Of a DNA stretch of 64,000 nucleotides, positions 52,431-61,332 are shown piece after piece. This DNA is from Crotophaga sulcirostris. Its lineage: Eukaryota; Chordata; Aves; Cuculiformes; Crotophagidae. The stretch is taken from the NCBI GenBank assembly GCA_013397455.1, contig VYZB01000193.1:1546972-1610971 (forward strand), read 5' to 3'. Made by a program: the position numbers and the translations under genes. The notes below the pieces were generated by a model that was not told the DNA's origin, searched no databases, and saw only the letters and a list, made by a program, of their open reading frames with translations. Positions within the stretch are counted from its first letter, which is position 1. Each line of letters opens with the position of its first letter.

Positions 52431-53974
52431 ACAAACAGTACCGGGATATTTTTTGTAAATATTAAGAAGGTTTCCCATAAAAAAAATTCAGAAAAAAAAA
52501 TATCTAAAACCATATATTATAATAAGGCAGAACAAAACCTAAGTTTTACAAATGAAGTAGGCAAGGTGAAAATTCAAAAGGATGACTGCAGCATAAATGA
52601 TTGGTAACTTACACTCAATTTCGATAATGAGATTTTATAGAACATGAAAAAAACCCACAAAAATTAGTTTAATGGACTGTCATAATACATTGAGAATTAA
52701 AAGAAATTGACTGAAAATTAATTGTATGGTTAGAATGCAGTTAGTTGGCTTGAGCTTCTGGAAATATAGACATCTTGTTTGTGGGCACTGGTGGGCTGCT
52801 GGCCAACTAACTTCCTTAGGCTTCCCTGTCCTAAGGACATCAATTTCAGAAGCTAATGAATGGGATACAAAGATGTGGAAGTTAATTTTATCTTCAAGAA
52901 ACATGATTATAGAAACCAAACAACTTTGAAAAGGAAAAATGAGAAACAGAAATCACCTACATACACCTCTGAAGGGTAAAGCAGTTCCTTATCCCTGTAT
53001 TCTGGCTATCTCATGTCTATATATGGAGAACGATCTCCAGAGGTTTAATGTTTGAGATGACTTCTTGCACATAAGAGCAAGAGATGAATTTAAGAAGGAA
53101 TTGAATGATGCAAATGTACTTAGTTCACACAGAGGTGTCAGGAAGGAAGTATCAGAACAGGTTACTCCCTCATGGCAAAATGAAATAGGATGATCTCTGG
53201 TGAGAGGGGCTACGTGAGTACTGTCCTGAGCTACATGGCTGCAATCTGCATGCAAGGTTTGGAATCAAAATTAGTACTCCATGGTCTGGACTGAACAGTT
53301 ACTAAGCACTCAGGCTATCCAATTGACATTTCACCAGTGTCTCAGTGGTACCCTGCAGCTTTGACTACTATAACATTTCCTGGAGACTGAGACACGAAGA
53401 AAAGACTAGAACTAGAACAACAAAAATAATCATGAGGAGTATAATTTTGCTTTGAAGAGTCATTGGACTGCACAAAAAGCCTGTTTGTTTGTTTGTTTGC
53501 TTATTTATTTGCATTTCCAGAATTGTTGCAATGTGTTCATCTGTATCCTCAAGTTCTTCTTCATATAACTGCCTATAAACACAGCAGATTAAGATAACAA
53601 ACTCCAGCTCTCCTTTGAATAATTTCTTCCTAATGCATGTACATACACACAGAAATTTTCAAACGCTGAGCAAAAAACCGGAATGAGTCAGACGTTAAGT
53701 GCTCTGGATGATATGTGATAATTGAAGTCCATAATTATAAGGTCTTCGCATTTAATCTCACTCTGTCACATGGAGACCTTGGCAATGGTTTCTAGAGCCA
53801 GTGGGGTTTCGCTGGTCTCAACTAGACTGATACAGTCATGGGATGCCAGGCTGTCCCTTAGATAGCAAGACAACCAGAACATCAAAGATAAACCAGCACC
53901 CTAAAACTCGACATGGAAACTCACAAACTCAGGGTAGGGAGCACCTGCTTAATGTCCTTCACAATCACACACAC
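52431..53974. other. Intergenic DNA, nothing recognised apart from a microsatellite
   Basis: AT-rich sequence. A (CA)n-like stretch of a few units at about 53,968 directly precedes the CR1 tail. Confidence 0.55.
53482..53511. repeat. Simple repeat (GTTT)n followed by (TTAT)n
   Basis: About four GTTT units and two to three TTAT units. Ordinary microsatellite in non-coding DNA. Confidence 0.9.
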
Positions 53975-54045
53975 ACAGAGTATCACAAGGTTGGAAAGGA
54001 CCTCTGAGATCCTCAAGTCCAACCTATAAGCCAACACTAACACCA
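53975..54045 (-). mobile_element. CR1 3' tail fragment
   Basis: ATCACAAGGTTGGAAAGGAC followed by a CTCAAGTCCAACC-type phrase is the reverse complement of an avian CR1 3' UTR end. Only about 70 bp remain. It runs straight into a short CCATCCCATCAT-type repeat (54,035-54,085), which has probably replaced the rest of the 3' UTR. No ORF2 sequence is present. Confidence 0.75.
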
Positions 54046-54086
54046 TCCCATCATCCCATCATCATCCCACTAACACCATCCCATTC
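54035..54086. repeat. Short imperfect tandem repeat (CCCATCAT / CACTAACACCATCCCAT)
   Basis: CACTAACACCATCCCAT occurs at 54,035 and again at 54,068, with CATCCCATCAT units between. It probably arose by slippage in the CR1 tail that precedes it. Confidence 0.7.
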
Positions 54087-54949
54087 CTCCAGCTACCAGA
54101 AAAAGCACAGAATATTACAAAGATTTCCATTCCGGATGGACATGAGGTATACTCTCCACCTCACTCCGAAGTAAATACATTGCTAAGACACTATTAAAAA
54201 CTGAAGTCCTTTGAAAAAGCTATCAAAAACCTATCTTGCATGTCACTCTTCCAACTGAGAATGTTAGAAATACTCAAATATTAGAAACATCTAGAGTAAT
54301 TATGGACATACCCTTGTTACCATGGGCTCAATAAAAACAAAGTAGTGTTGTGTTAGGGCAGTGGAATATTGAAGACACACAGGGACACATCAAAGGCATG
54401 GCTGGAAAAGAAAGGCCCCTGAAGCAGATGGTTCCATCAGCACATCCGGCTGCCAGAAAATGGGTTTCATTTTTGAGTGTCTTAATCATAAGATTTATCT
54501 GGCAGTCTTTCAGAAGTGTTGCTACAATTACCTTTTTTTTCTTGCAAGCTAGGATTAGTATAATACAAATACAGGCAATGACAATACAGTATTTGTTAGG
54601 ACTTCATCCAGATTTCTGGGTAAAGAAAGACAGTACTACTTGGATGAACCACTGTAATAATTATAAAAGACACAATAAAAAGCACAGTAGTAGGATACGA
54701 ATATTAACCGTATGTCTATTTATTATGGAACAGGAAGGAAAAAGAAGGGATGAATGAATGCAAAAAAAAGAAATGAAGGAAAAAAAGAATAATCAGGCCG
54801 TGTGCCGACTGGGAAAATATGGCATGGTCTCATGATGCAGAAACAAATGACTGTATCAAGGAGCCAACTAAGTAGGTGATATATAAGAGGGGAAATAACC
54901 CTTGTTAATGTCCAAGCAGTGCACACACAGGACCTGTTCCAAAATTTTA
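54087..54949. other. Intergenic DNA, nothing recognised
   Basis: It contains a 135-codon frame (54,350-54,757, plus) whose translation shows no known domain, no signal peptide and no family resemblance. I do not call it a gene. Confidence 0.5.
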
Positions 54950-56615
54950 TCACTGAAGAACTGCACTGCAACAGTGCCTACAACTTGTCCTACAGAAACA
55001 GGTAGTATGCAAAACCCCCAAATCCACCAGACTTATGCTCAACAGAAAAAAAATCCCAAGCAAACAGAAAATGAGAAAGTTGGTCAAGGACAAAGCTGTA
55101 AAGGAGAACAAAAAGTTAGATTCTTACAGGTGCTGATTGCTGAAAAAATAATTTTGGAGATACAGAGCAAATTTATACCACTGATCAAGAAAGATTTGAG
55201 AAAGTTTCAGAGGAAGCTGGCACAACTAAACAGCAGGAATAAGGCAAGTTACTAGGAGAAAGAAGTAATCCTTCGAAAAACTGAATTGGTGTCCAAATGT
55301 ATTAAACTCAAAACAACACAGATCGTAAGCATGGGACGACTGCCCAAATAAAATATGCAGAAAAAAAATTAAAAAAAATGAGTAAGAAATCATCCCTTAC
55401 ACCCATCTGGAACAGCAAGCTTGTCAAGAGTCTGCAGCCAATGGATGATGAAGATATGAGTACTCAGAGAAGATAAGGCTATATCAGGCAGACAAAATGA
55501 GTTCTTGCCATCTGCCTGCACTGTGGAAGCCCTTCTTTGCAAGGTATGAATAGGAGGGATCTGCCTGAACAGTAAAAGGCAACAGGTCCAAATGGCACTG
55601 CGCTAAGCTCTGGAGGAACTCAAGGATGAAATTGCTGAATTAGTAACTCTGATGTGCAGCATCTTAAAACCAGCTTTATGCCTGAATACATGAACTTTGG
55701 AAATGAGATACTAATTTTCAGTTATTTGAGGGGAGATCTGTGGAGCTACATGCTTGTGAATCTGGTGCCTGTTACCAGACAAATCATGAGAAATTATAAG
55801 AAAGCATAGAATCAGTGGACACGCAGGCAAATACAACTTCTGGAGTGTCAGCACAGCTCTTGTACGTTTGGAGTATACCAGAGTATAAGGCTTTCACAAG
55901 CAAGTAGGTAAGATTTAGTTGAAAATATTTACATGGCTTTCAGAAAGATTTTTTACAAGATCTCTTGCAAAAGGCTTTTAAGGAAACTAAGGATCAATTA
56001 AATAAGAGGGAATGTTTGTTCACACACTAAAAATTGATCCACAGTGCATTAATAAGCTGAACACTGTGTATGCATCTTAAAAAGGATCTGGTAGAACCAG
56101 AAAGGAGAAAGAATGCATGGAACAGCATCCACAGGAGCAAGGACCGAACTAGAGTTCCAAGTAAACAGGCAAATGGGAGAGAGATCCAGTCAACGTCTAA
56201 ATGACTATGATAGTCATGATATCATAAAGTGGTTGTATTTCCCACTGTATCACATTGGGTATCAAATGAGCACTATGGAATATCCAGTGAAGTTGGCAAA
56301 TGCAAAGTTCAAAGTAGAAAAGGGAGGCAGTTCCTCATACTGTGTTTATTTGTCCTGTCACAGGACATTGGGGAACCTGCACGATGTCAGGAGGAAAACA
56401 GGCAAGCTATGAAAGAAGAAAGCCCCTCTGGTTTGCTTAGCCTTGCCCTAGCTGCCAAGTGTCAGCAGTTGGGAAAATATCTGTAAGACCTGTGCTTGCT
56501 CTGTTCTTAGGCTGTCTCTCCTTGGCTACTGCTGCAGGCTGGTTACTGGACTAAATAAACCCTTTGTCTGATGCAGAACTGCTGATTTGTTCTGATCTTC
56601 TTACATGGAGGTTGG
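54950..56615 (+). mobile_element. Old, decayed CR1 (amniote/L3-like subfamily), composite with deletions
   Basis: Several blocks in the same order resemble the old amniote CR1 type rather than the avian-specific type. They are the endonuclease-RT linker around 55,100-55,250 (KLAQLNSRNKA-like, lysine rich), the segment around 55,575-55,680 before the RT, the RT piece around 55,930-56,020 (equivalent of the FQKAF and LLRKL region), and a 3' end at about 56,500-56,610 with GGTTACTGGACTAAATAAAC and CTTTGTCTGATGCAG. Stops and frameshifts are frequent and most of the RT catalytic core is missing. The stretch 56,120-56,430 does not align to anything I recall and may be a later insertion or unrelated DNA. 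The left boundary is uncertain. Confidence 0.6.
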
Positions 56616-59514
56616 TAGAGATACTGAACTCCCTTTATCAATGCTGACAGCCATTCTTATAGACCCTTTTGATGCCTTCCAGTGCCAAAAGTATATATCT
56701 GGTAACAAAAGGCACCTCTAATAAAGGTAAGCTATTGAGCTAACCACATCTGATATTTTATCCAGTAACACATGTAGTATGCACATACAAATAAGTATTA
56801 ATCCATTGTTCCCAAATTTTTAATCTATCAAAACCAGTTCTGGAATTTTCAGTATTACTTTCACATGTCTGAGATGACACTAAAACTCTGCACAGCTCCT
56901 TCCTCCACACTTTGTAAATACAAACCCACTTTTGTTAATATTATGTGGCAAATAACCTTAGGTAAAATTAGAGCAATTTATTGTTTACTTTAATTTAACG
57001 CGTTATGTTTTTGCTTTGTTCACCAATGTTCACCCAGAGTCTACTGTGGTAATGTTTTTAAGCAGTGGTATATCAGAGATCATTTCATTAAGAGATTAAT
57101 GTGATTATTATTCCTTTTTTTTCTGTCTTCAAAGTGCATTTTTTAGTATCAATGACATTTTTCTTGGCAGCTAGTGGAAGTTTGTGTGCCTTTTATACTA
57201 CTTAACTGTTATGGATTCTCTCACCCTTCTCACAGGCTACGCGTCAAGCCCCAGGACTTCTATGAAGACTTGGTCCATTTTCCTCTTACTCTTGTCAGTT
57301 CCTCATATAATAGTATTTTTTATTCTCCTTGATGCTTTTTGTTCTGAGGCACCTGCATTTTCCTTATCCACCTTCTTATTCTTGGGTCTTCTATTTCCTT
57401 GTCTTTCATGGGGACTGCGTCCTCAATTCTTTCGTCAAAGCCACATCACAAGAACTATTTGCTATGAATGCCACACCTTGTCTTTTTCATTTTTAAGGTT
57501 CTCCCTCATGTGGAATCATGTGCCCCTAATGTCTTTCCACTAGGATGATGCATTCTTCTCTCTTAGGGCTTTCCTGTGCCTGATTTCCTGCCCGTTAGCA
57601 TACTCCTCCCATCCAGTTCCCTCTTCTAGTCTTCCATGAAGGAATCTCTTGTTGAAGCCCAAAGTGCAAGGGCTCCATCTGCCACCTGTTTCACGCAGAC
57701 TGGTGCTTTGGCCTCCCTCAGTATGAGTGATGCCAATGTGATCTCTGATTCTGGGAATGCAGAACTGCGGGACAGGTTAAATCTTTAAACATTGCATTGC
57801 AATAATATAAACAAAGACAAAAGAGGAACTCACCTCAGGCAGGCTGTGGGCCTCAAAGATCCAGTCAATACGTATCTAGTCGCACAATATATAATGCTGT
57901 TGAATTTAAAATAGCTAAAAAACATAATACATTCCCATCATCACCAAATGTATCGTAAGTATGGGATTTCACAAGCTGTTTCCCTCCTCTTTCCTGTTAT
58001 TACTTATTTAGACAGGAAACTGACAAAAATAACCATTTCCAAATCTAAATTGCTTCCAAACACCTCACCATTCAACATTCTATGCAGGTGTTGTTCCTGC
58101 AGTGTTTATGTCCGCTAATGCAAAATGTACAGTCGAGGTTTTTCTTTGCACACCATCTGCTGCTCTGGTGCTGTTTGCTTTCAATTCTGAACCAAAATCC
58201 TTTATTTTAAATTGTTCTGCTTATCATCCACTGTTTTTCAAGTCCCTGCTTCCTGACAAAAGTGAAAATTTCATCACAGTTTAATCTTTTATTTTCAGTT
58301 CACTTAGAGATTTTGTTCATTCTTAACACTCTGCATATTTGCTAAACACTGTCTTTTTTTTAATCTGTTACTCTTAGGAGCTTTGGAGTTCACCAAGGAA
58401 TTTCTCGAACAGGTTTGACGGATATGATTTTTCTTCTTTTTCTAGGCCAGTGTTTGAACAAGAAAGTGTCCGTGTACCCATCTTTTCAATTTACTGAAAT
58501 GTTCCAAGCTCTTTTACGCATGTACACACCCCTAAAATGGAAACGCTTCTTCCTCTAAGTAACTGTTAAGAAAAAGCAAGCTTTGTTTTATAACACCAGT
58601 TGTTTTCTGTTGGATTATGTCACCGAGTTGTTAATTTAAATAAAACAGTAGATATGTGGTGAGCTAGACAGAGGGAAGAAACATAAAAAACTGCCTATCA
58701 TTAGGAAAAAAAAATTGGAACCAAGAAATACCAACCAAAATGTTTTTGAAATAAAGATGTGTCATTGCTTGGAAGGAGTAACTTAAGTGAATGTTTGCTT
58801 GATGATTTTTACCAATAAGGTGAAATTGTTTTGGCAACCGTTGCCTGCCTCTCCTGCTATTCTGTGAGCTACTTCAAGTATAAAAACAACACAAATACAT
58901 AATGAAAAAGTGTTGGATTCCTTTGTAATTTCTAACTGTGGAAGCAGAAGATTTTACTTAAGCCTAAGGTTTCTTTTTTTCACTGCTTCAGAACTAACTT
59001 CCCATGTTTTAACGGATTATCCAGACACATGCTCCACTAAGAGAGGGGAGGCAGAATGATTGCATTTTCTATATTAAACAACTAATGACATGTACTTTTG
59101 GAGAAAGAGCACAATTTAACAGAATAGGGGTAAAACGTTGCTGTACAGGACACAGAAAAAGACTTATTACCCACACTAAATCTATTATGTGAGGAGAAAA
59201 TTATTTTTACAGCATGCTCGGAAGAGATTTGGAGGCTGAAAGGTGAAAACAGCATTCAAAAGACCACCTGCTTTTGCTTTCCCTGTTTATTCTTTCTCCA
59301 AGCTACCCGTGGGCTACTCCTGTGCATCCCTGGCATTTACTGGTCCCCAGGTACCCACGGGTACACATCCCATCTCTGCACTCACCCTCCCTGCTGTGCA
59401 CTGGGAGCCTGCATGCCTGGACAAAGCCAAGGAGCAGCAAAGACCAAGATGAGGTGGCTCAGGGCAGGGCTGGGGGCTCTTGCAGGGCTGTGAGCAGGCC
59501 AGCGGCCGGCGGGG
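56616..59514. other. Intergenic DNA upstream of the SLC12A2 promoter, no gene seen
   Basis: AT-rich sequence between the old CR1 and the young CR1. A 119-codon hydrophobic frame (57,184-57,543, plus) is Leu/Phe-rich because of pyrimidine-rich DNA and resembles no known protein. G/C rises from about 59,270 onward as the promoter is approached. Confidence 0.55.
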
Positions 59515-59928
59515 CAGGACACCTCTGCTGTGAGGACAGGCTGAGAGAGTTCGGGTTGTTCAGCCTAGAGAAGAAGAGGCTCCGGGGAGACCTCATAGCG
59601 GCCTTCCAGTACCTGAAGGGGCTGCAGGAACGCTGAGGAGGGACTTTTGACACGGGCAAGCAGTGACAGGACAAGCGGAAATGGCTTCAAATTGGAAGAG
59701 GGAAGGTTTAGCTTTGGACATTGGGAAGAAATTCTGCACAAAAGGGGCGGTGAGTCCCTGGCCCAGGTTGCCCAGGGAGGCTGTGGGTGCCCCCGCCCTG
59801 GAGGTGTTCAAGGCCAGGTTGGATGGGGCCTGGAGCAGCCTGGGCTGGGGCGAGGTGTCCCTGCCCGTGGCAGGGGGTAGAACTGGATGGGTTTTAAGGC
59901 CCCTTCCAACCCAAACCATTCTGTGACA
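59515..59928 (+). mobile_element. CR1 LINE, well-preserved 3' end (ORF2 C-terminus plus 3' UTR)
   Basis: A 5'-truncated CR1. It reads the end of ORF2 ([20 protein letters not shown] in one frame, then frameshifted) and continues through the typical C-terminal stretch and the 3' UTR phrase CCTTCCAACCCAAACCATTC to a last tail unit TTCTGTGAC. Decay is light compared with other copies in the window, so it is probably one of the youngest here. It ends almost exactly where the CpG island begins and points toward SLC12A2. CR1 copies are dead retroposons in most positions; no regulatory role is shown. Confidence 0.92.
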
Positions 59929-60038
59929 CAGCGCCAGCGGCGGGGACCCCCGCGCCTCGGAGCCCTGCGGGCCTCCGCCCCGCCCATGAAGCGCTTCTGG
60001 GGCGACCTGGGCCGAGGAGGAGAGGCAGCAGCCGCGGA

Positions 60039-60068
60039 GGGCGGGGGGGCGACAGGGGCCACGGGGGG
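60039..60068 (+). promoter_or_regulatory. Potential G-quadruplex motif upstream of SLC12A2
   Basis: Four G-runs of 3, 7, 4 and 6 (60,039-41, 60,043-49, 60,055-58, 60,063-68) are separated by loops of 1, 5 and 4 bases, which fits the canonical four-run G-quadruplex pattern. It lies about 710 bp upstream of the predicted start site on the coding strand. Folding in cells is not shown. Confidence 0.5.
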
Positions 60069-60169
60069 CGCAGACGGCTCCGCACAGCGGGGCCCCGCAC
60101 CTCCTGCCGCCGCCGTCGCTGCTCCTCTCGCGAGACCTTGCGGCTGCCGGCGGGCTCGCACGCTCTGAC

Positions 60170-60177
60170 GGGCGGGC
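60170..60177 (+). promoter_or_regulatory. GC box GGGCGGGC overlapping a TGACG half-site
   Basis: GGGCGGGC follows TGACG (60,166-60,170), a CRE/ATF half-site, within the island upstream of SLC12A2. Chance occurrence is likely at this base composition. It is recorded because the two motifs adjoin each other and lie just before the 20-bp palindrome at 60,180. Confidence 0.25.
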
Positions 60178-60179
60178 GA

Positions 60180-60199
60180 GGGCCGCGGCGCCGCGGCCC
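60180..60199. repeat. Perfect 20-bp GC-only palindrome
   Basis: Every base from 60,180 to 60,199 pairs with its mirror position around the 60,189/60,190 axis. The sequence contains two CCGCGG hexamers flanking GGCGCC. It can form a short cruciform or act as a dyad binding site. It lies between two GC boxes in the promoter island. No known factor site is claimed. Confidence 0.6.
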
Positions 60200-60253
60200 C
60201 CGCCCCTTTCCCCCGCCGCCGCGGGACGGATGCGGCTAAGGCGGCCATAACTC

Positions 60254-60262
60254 GGGGCGGGA
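60254..60262 (+). promoter_or_regulatory. GC box GGGGCGGGA
   Basis: Core Sp1-type hexamer GGGCGG with good flanks, inside the CpG island about 520 bp upstream of the predicted start site. One of several GC boxes; another (GGGCGGGC) is at 60,170-60,177. In sequence this GC-rich, chance matches are common, so each individual site is weak evidence. Confidence 0.3.
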
Positions 60263-60682
60263 GGAGCCACCGCCCTCCCCGCGAGCACCGCCCAGGAGCC
60301 GCTGCCGTCGTCAGGAACGGGCGGCGCCAGGGCCCCCCGCATCGCCTCCGCCCGCGGGAGAGCGAGCGAGCTGCGCGAGGCGGCGGTGGCCGGATCGCGT
60401 CCCGGTTGCTGCCTCCGCTAGCGGGGATCGGGTGGCGCGGCGGGCGGGAGGGCGAGGCGGAGGCGACGACGAGAGGCCGGGTTCCTTCGCGGCGCCGCCG
60501 GCGCGGACCCCCGCACCCGTCCCTCCCGCGGGACTCGCCCGGCGCTGTCGGGGCGGCGGCCCCGGCGTAGCGGGCTCGGGGGAAAGGCGAGCGGGGCGGG
60601 CAGGCGGAGAGTGAGGGCAGCGGCGGGGCCGGGGAGGGGCGCTGCAGCTGCACCGCCGGCATCACCACCTGGCGCTGCGGCG

Positions 60683-60692
60683 GGGGCGTGGC
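60683..60692 (+). promoter_or_regulatory. GC box / KLF-type site GGGGCGTGGC
   Basis: GGGGCGTGGC matches the Sp1/KLF CACCC-box type consensus. It lies 53 bp upstream of the TTTAAA element and about 86 bp before the predicted start site, the normal zone for a proximal GC box. Binding is inferred from sequence alone. Confidence 0.45.
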
Positions 60693-60744
60693 GCAGCGCC
60701 GGGCGTGCTCTGCGGCGCCTGCAGCCGCGGGCGCTGGTTGGCGG

Positions 60745-60750
60745 TTTAAA
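60745..60750 (+). promoter_or_regulatory. TATA-like element TTTAAA, candidate SLC12A2 core promoter
   Basis: TTTAAA is an A/T-only hexamer in an otherwise almost purely G/C stretch of the CpG island, 84 bp before the start codon. An initiator-like TTCAGA follows at 60,775-60,780, which puts the predicted start site 33 bp from the first T, the usual distance for a TATA box. The position and isolation are seen; use as a TATA box is inference. Confidence 0.45.
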
Positions 60751-60777
60751 GCAGCGGAGCCGCCGCGAGGGGCGTTC

Positions 60778-60828
60778 AGAGCCGCCGGGGCCGCCACTGC
60801 GCGCGGGGAGCGCTCGGCGAGGGAAGGC
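60778..60828 (+). other. SLC12A2: Predicted 5' UTR of SLC12A2
   Basis: Short, very GC-rich leader between an initiator-like TTCAGA (A at 60,778) and the ATG. The start is inferred from the 33-bp spacing to the upstream TTTAAA element; it has not been measured. No upstream ATG lies between 60,778 and 60,828, so scanning ribosomes would meet the NKCC1 ATG first. GC-rich promoters often use several start sites, so the real UTR may be longer. Confidence 0.4.
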
Positions 60829-61332
60829 ATGGAGGGCAAGCAGCAGGGGCCGGGGGCCGCGGGCGAGGCGCGGCGCTTGGAGGCAGGCGCGGATGCGGCG
60901 GGCAGACCGCTGGGTCCCACGCCGAGCCAGAGCCGCTTCCAGGTGGACCTGGTGGCCGAGGGCGCCGCTCGCGCGGCCGAGGAGCCCCGCAGGGCGAGCG
61001 GCGAAGAAGCCAAGGGCCGGTTCCGAGTGAACTTCGTGGACCCGTCGGCCGGCGACGAGAGCCCCGGCGAGCCCGGGGGCGGCAGCTCGGAGGGCGGCAA
61101 TGTCAGCTTCCAGAACGGCGGCGACACTGTGCTGAGCGAGGGCAGCCTGCACTCGGGCGGGCACCACCACTACTACTACGATACCCACACCAACACCTAC
61201 TACCTGCGCACCTTCGGCCACAACACGATGGACGCCGTGCCCCGCATCGACCACTACCGCCAGACGGCCGCCGACCTCGGCGAGAAGCTGATCCGGCCCA
61301 GCCTGGCCGAGCTGCACGATGAGCTGGACAAG
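60829..61332 (+). CDS. SLC12A2: SLC12A2 (NKCC1) coding exon 1, N-terminal regulatory domain; rest of gene beyond window
   Basis: This exon encodes the cytosolic N-terminus (168 residues) of the plasma-membrane Na-K-2Cl cotransporter NKCC1, which loads cells with chloride and drives epithelial secretion and volume recovery. Seen in the sequence: RFQV at residues 36-39 and RFRV at 64-67 (SPAK/OSR1 docking), RVNFVD at 66-71 (PP1 docking, overlapping the second RFxV), the conserved [16 protein letters not shown] block at 91-106, and the phospho-regulatory block [20 protein letters not shown] at 115-134. Threonines 119, 123, 128, 133 and 146 correspond by spacing to human Thr203, 207, 212, 217 and 230. 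The ATG has G at -3 and +4 (strong Kozak). The frame is open upstream to 60,688, but that extension has no in-frame ATG and is not NKCC1-like. The exon ends in phase 0 at AAG before GTGAGC. It is about 84 codons shorter than the human exon, mainly lacking Ala/Gly-rich spacers. The membrane domain is not in the window. Confidence 0.97.

Noticed and set aside
54350..54757. 135-codon open frame, plus strand
   Set aside because: No family resemblance, signal peptide or splice context; length compatible with chance.
1..59500. Search for CTXN3 and CCDC192, which lie upstream of SLC12A2 in mammals
   Set aside because: No frame resembles the cortexin membrane segment and its conserved tail. CCDC192 coiled-coil exons were not recognisable. 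Both may lie further upstream or be absent.
59930..60780. Divergent minus-strand transcript from the CpG island
   Set aside because: CpG-island promoters often produce divergent RNAs, but nothing in the sequence here (no splice pattern or conserved exon) lets me place one.
60688..60828. 47-codon in-frame upstream extension of the NKCC1 frame
   Set aside because: It has no ATG (it opens at GTG), lacks similarity to any NKCC1 N-terminus and includes the putative core promoter. The ATG at 60,829 has a strong Kozak context.
59808..61127. 439-codon open frame on the minus strand across the CpG island
   Set aside because: It is Pro/Ala/Arg-rich and low-complexity, antisense to the SLC12A2 exon, and explained by the scarcity of A/T-rich stop codons in GC-rich DNA. 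Two other minus frames (59,593-60,342 and 60,418-61,317) are the same artefact.
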